DNA of 7,912 nt from Methylotetracoccus sp. (lineage in GTDB: Bacteria > Pseudomonadota > Gammaproteobacteria > Methylococcales > Methylococcaceae). The position numbers were made by a program, and so were the translations under genes. The number at the start of each line of letters is the position of its first letter. Position 1 is the first letter of the stretch. The notes beneath the pieces were generated by a model. It made no database searches. It was given only the letters and a program-made list of their open reading frames with translations, and had not been told where the DNA came from. Location of the stretch: positions 1-7,912 of the forward strand of contig JALORT010000083.1 in NCBI GenBank assembly GCA_025458755.1, in the 5' to 3' direction. Positions 5,740 to 7,912 of the stretch are shown here, piece after piece.

Positions 5740-6336
5740 TCAGCGGGGTGCCGAAGGTTGAGTACCAAGGTGCTCGGACGGCGGTAATTTCGCCATCCAG
5801 TCGGACACCTGAGCCGCCGCCTGCGAAACCAGCCTGGAGAAGGCTTCCACGGCGCCAGCCGCATTGGCGCTTCGGGTCGGCTGAGACAAACGGAAGACCC
5901 GTTCCGCTACACTGTGGCCCCTCACGGGGTCGACCGCCTCGGCATGGAAGCGTAGCGATACCGAGGACTGGTCTGGCCGCTCGAACACCTGTTCGAAGCC
6001 CTGGAGTTCGATTTTCAACTCATAGCCTTCCGCGGCCCGGCTGGATGCCCACCGGTGAGCCAATAAGTCCGGAGGGGACGCCACCCAACGGTCTAAAGCG
6101 TAGAAGCGCACCTGTGTCGGTTGGGCATACAGTAATCGGTAGCAGATCATCGGATCCTGAAGCCATTCGGGCGCGTCGACACTCACTGCCGACCACGGCG
6201 GCGCCTCCCCCGCGGACGGTGGCGCGGGGCCGAAATCATGCAAGGCGGGCAGTGGCGGGCGTGCCGGCAGTACTTGGCAGCCCGCCAGCAGCAGGAGGCA
6301 CGCCGTCAACAAACGCGAGAAATGCAAGGTGTTCAT
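5740..6336 (-). CDS. ABC-type transport auxiliary lipoprotein (PqiC-like, ABC_trans_aux)
   Basis: 198 aa. The N-terminus is a lipoprotein signal, with hydrophobic residues 9-17 and the lipobox LAGC giving lipidated Cys20; the +2 residue is Gln, not Asp, so outer-membrane sorting by Lol is expected. After a proline-rich linker, the YRLLYAQPTQVRFYALDRWVASPPDLLAHR segment matches the ABC_trans_aux (formerly DUF330) fold, and the SVSLRFHAEAVDP strand and the C-terminal helix AFSRLVSQAAAQVSDWMAKL are also typical. In Pqi and related MCE systems this lipoprotein works with the MCE protein at the outer membrane side of the periplasmic lipid path. Its start overlaps the MCE stop by 4 nt (ATGA), and the next gene begins 4 nt after its stop. 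Function in this organism is inferred from family and operon. Confidence 0.85.
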   Translation of the reverse strand: MNTLHFSRLLTACLLLLAGCQVLPARPPLPALHDFGPAPPSAGEAPPWSAVSVDAPEWLQDPMICYRLLYAQPTQVRFYALDRWVASPPDLLAHRWASSRAAEGYELKIELQGFEQVFERPDQSSVSLRFHAEAVDPVRGHSVAERVFRLSQPTRSANAAGAVEAFSRLVSQAAAQVSDWMAKLPPSEHLGTQPSAPR

Positions 6337-7247
6337 CGTTGATCTCCGTATCCGGGTTCACCGGGGCCGGGGGGAGGCGGCTGTCTGCCTAACAGCAGGA
6401 CCTGGGGATCCGCTTCGAGTTGTCGGGACAGCCGAGCTAGGCTGGCTGCGGCTCGCTGCAGATCGGTGATCAGCGCGTCGGCTTTGGGGATCGTCCGACG
6501 GTTCAACGCCTCGAGACCCTCCTTACCAGAAGCCACTAACCCGTCCGTGTTGCGTGCCAGGGACCTAATCTCCCGAGAACTGTGCGCCAGGTCCCGCGTC
6601 AGGTGTGCCATCTCCGTCAGGGTTTTTTGCGCTTTGATGCTGAGTTGGGGTAGCGTTGCCAGTGTTTCATTCAGCCGGGCCTCGACGGCGATCAGCTCAC
6701 GGGTCGCGAGATCGAGGTTGCCGAGGATCTTCTGCAGCTGCGCCCGGTTTTTTTCGTCCGCTAACGAACTCAGTCGGTTTGCGACTTCGGCGAGTTGCGG
6801 CAGCAGTTCCTGCGCGGAGGCAGTCAGCTTTTCAAACACCGAGGGCCGCAGCGGCAGGCGTGCCGGGTCCTTGGGATCAGTCAGCAACGGGACGGGATGA
6901 TCGCCGGCGTCGGCCAGTTCGATCTGCGCCAGGCCGGTCAGCGGCTGGACGCGGAGCATCGCATAGGTACCTTGGGTCATCGGCAGGCCGGGCTCGATTT
7001 CGATCTGGACCAGGACCGTACCGACATCTTCGGGGTCGAACCGGATCGAGGCCACTTTTCCTGCCGGAACCCCCCGGTAGATGACGGTCGATTCGGGATT
7101 CAAGCCGGCCACCGAGCCGCGTGACACGACCGTGTAGACCTCACGCTGAATGCCGTAGTCGCCGAGATAGTTGGCAATGCCGATCAAGGCGGCCCCCAAC
7201 GCGATGACGAACAGTCCGGTCAACAACGCATAGCTTTCCCTACTCAT
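6333..7247 (-). CDS. MCE-domain (MlaD-like) periplasmic substrate-binding protein
   Basis: 304 aa. One transmembrane helix (about residues 7-28) anchors the protein in the inner membrane. A single MCE domain follows (about 38-118), with the family motifs RGSVAGLNPESTVIYRGVPAGKV and LTGLAQIEL. Beyond it, residues 140-280 are a long helical, coiled-coil-prone region and the tail is proline- and glycine-rich. MCE proteins form hexameric rings that bind and pass phospholipids or other hydrophobic molecules through the periplasm. It is much longer than E. coli MlaD (183 aa); the extended C-terminal helix is typical of MCE proteins paired with PqiC-like lipoproteins and could build a tube. LEADPQVLLLGR near the end is a common motif in such proteins. 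The start overlaps the ATPase gene by 8 nt. The transported substrate is unknown. Confidence 0.9.
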   Translation of the reverse strand: MSRESYALLTGLFVIALGAALIGIANYLGDYGIQREVYTVVSRGSVAGLNPESTVIYRGVPAGKVASIRFDPEDVGTVLVQIEIEPGLPMTQGTYAMLRVQPLTGLAQIELADAGDHPVPLLTDPKDPARLPLRPSVFEKLTASAQELLPQLAEVANRLSSLADEKNRAQLQKILGNLDLATRELIAVEARLNETLATLPQLSIKAQKTLTEMAHLTRDLAHSSREIRSLARNTDGLVASGKEGLEALNRRTIPKADALITDLQRAAASLARLSRQLEADPQVLLLGRQPPPPGPGEPGYGDQR

Positions 7248-7912
7248 GGGGTCTCACTCCTGCGAACACCCGACGCGCGCGCTGACCGTGAAAGAACCGC
7301 CGCGCGAACGGATGGGACGACTGCAGAACGGTGGCGAGGGGACCGCACGCGATCAGTTGCTGTTCGGCCAGCACGGCGACGCGCGTGCAGATATCACCCA
7401 GGGTATCGAGGTCGTGAGTGATCATCACGATCGTAAAGCCTAGTTCGCGGTGTAGTTGCCCGAGCAGCGTCACGAACTCCTCGCTGAGCACCGGGTCCAG
7501 GCCGGACGTGGGTTCGTCCAGCAGCAGCAGTTCAGGCTCCATGATCAGCGCGCGGGCGAGGGCAGCGCGCTTGATCATTCCTCCGGACAGCTCGGCCGGC
7601 ATCAACAGCGCGTCGGCGGCGGCCAGTCCCACCATGGCCAGCTTCATGCACACCAGCCGACTGATCAACTCCTCGTCCAACACATGCAATTCGCGGAGCG
7701 AGAAGGCGATATTGTCGAACACCGTCAGCGCACTGAACAGGGCGCCCCCTTGAAACAACACGCCGCAACGGTTCCGCAGTTGTTGCTGAAGTTTCGGGCC
7801 GGCGGTGTGCAGAGGGTGGCCGAACAGATGGACCGTGCCCTCGGTCGGTGTCTGCAGTCCGATCATTTCCCGCATCAGCACCGTCTTGCCGCAGCCCGAC
7901 GCACCGACCAGG
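7240..7912 (-). CDS. MlaF-like ABC transporter ATPase, N-terminus beyond the window
   Basis: About 223 residues are visible and the frame is open through the right edge; family members of about 260-270 aa suggest 40 or so residues are missing. A GTG at 7881 looks like a start but lies inside the Walker A helix and is not one. Counting from the first full codon: Walker A GASGCGKT (3-10), Q-loop Gln54 in VLFQGGALF, signature LSGGM (108-112), Walker B LLLLDEP (128-134) with the D-loop SGLDP, and switch His166 in MITHD. LSGGMIKRAALARAL and FQGGALFSALTVFDNI are characteristic of MlaF-type ATPases of MCE lipid transporters, which power a MlaE-like permease at the inner membrane. The 8-nt overlap with the MCE gene shows co-transcription. 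The permease gene is not in the window. It is the first visible gene of the - strand operon. Confidence 0.92.
   Translation of the reverse strand, partial: LVGASGCGKTVLMREMIGLQTPTEGTVHLFGHPLHTAGPKLQQQLRNRCGVLFQGGALFSALTVFDNIAFSLRELHVLDEELISRLVCMKLAMVGLAAADALLMPAELSGGMIKRAALARALIMEPELLLLDEPTSGLDPVLSEEFVTLLGQLHRELGFTIVMITHDLDTLGDICTRVAVLAEQQLIACGPLATVLQSSHPFARRFFHGQRARRVFAGVRPHE

Noticed and set aside
5736..5864. Extending the unknown exported protein to the ATG at 5864
   Set aside because: It would overlap the lipoprotein gene by over 120 nt and put an arginine-rich stretch ahead of the signal peptide.
5685..6392. A 235-aa + strand reading frame opposite the lipoprotein gene
   Set aside because: Its product is Pro/Arg/Gly/Ser-rich with no motif, as expected for an antisense shadow of GC-rich coding DNA; the - strand gene has clear family signals.
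7882..7912. Treating GTG at 7881 as the ATPase start
   Set aside because: The in-frame codons before it encode GASGCGKT, the Walker A motif, so the gene continues past the edge and the GTG is an internal valine.

Overview
The window looks like chromosomal DNA of a gammaproteobacterium with moderately high GC content, probably a sulfur-oxidizing or related lineage. This rests on gene content: a BepA-type periplasmic protease, a dsrEFHC (tusDCBE-type) sulfur-relay operon, and an MCE/Mla-type lipid transport operon with a PqiC-like lipoprotein. The genus cannot be read from the sequence. I see no insertion sequence, CRISPR array, tRNA, rRNA or phage gene.

Layout. Bases 1-209 are the 3' end of an AMP-forming acyl-CoA synthetase-type gene (+). 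It abuts, tail to tail, a bepA-like M48 metalloprotease gene (-, 210-1673). A 68-bp divergent intergenic region (1674-1741) with repeated GCGAAT elements separates bepA from a compact + operon: dsrE/tusD, dsrF/tusC, dsrH/tusB and dsrC/tusE (1742-3151), with 4-nt and 1-nt overlaps and one 2-nt gap. A weak terminator-like hairpin follows. Next is about 300 bp without a convincing gene, then a small gene (3453-3647) resembling ribosome modulation factor (Rmf/CrpP fold).

The rest is on the - strand. Reading with transcription from the right edge, there is an ABC ATPase that runs off the window, an MCE (MlaD-like) protein, an ABC_trans_aux/PqiC-like lipoprotein, and an unrecognised exported protein of about 419 aa. 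The first three overlap by 8 and 4 nt, and the fourth starts 4 nt after the third stops. After a 213-bp gap comes an exported glycine-zipper protein of the RT0821/Lpp0805 surface antigen family (3684-4262).

How they work together. DsrEFH is a hexameric persulfide carrier that passes sulfur to the C-terminal cysteine of DsrC. Here DsrC carries both redox cysteines (CX10C) and DsrH carries Cys20, which fits the dissimilatory Dsr version better than the E. coli-type tRNA-thiolation Tus version, yet no dsrAB or dsrMKJOP is in view. The ATPase, MCE protein and lipoprotein would form the inner-membrane motor, periplasmic substrate channel and outer-membrane-side partner of a lipid transporter; a permease gene is expected just beyond the right edge. 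The two downstream exported proteins are candidate envelope accessory factors. The most interesting points are the stand-alone DsrEFHC module with its cysteine pattern, the unknown exported protein in the MCE operon, and the Rmf-like gene beside the sulfur operon.
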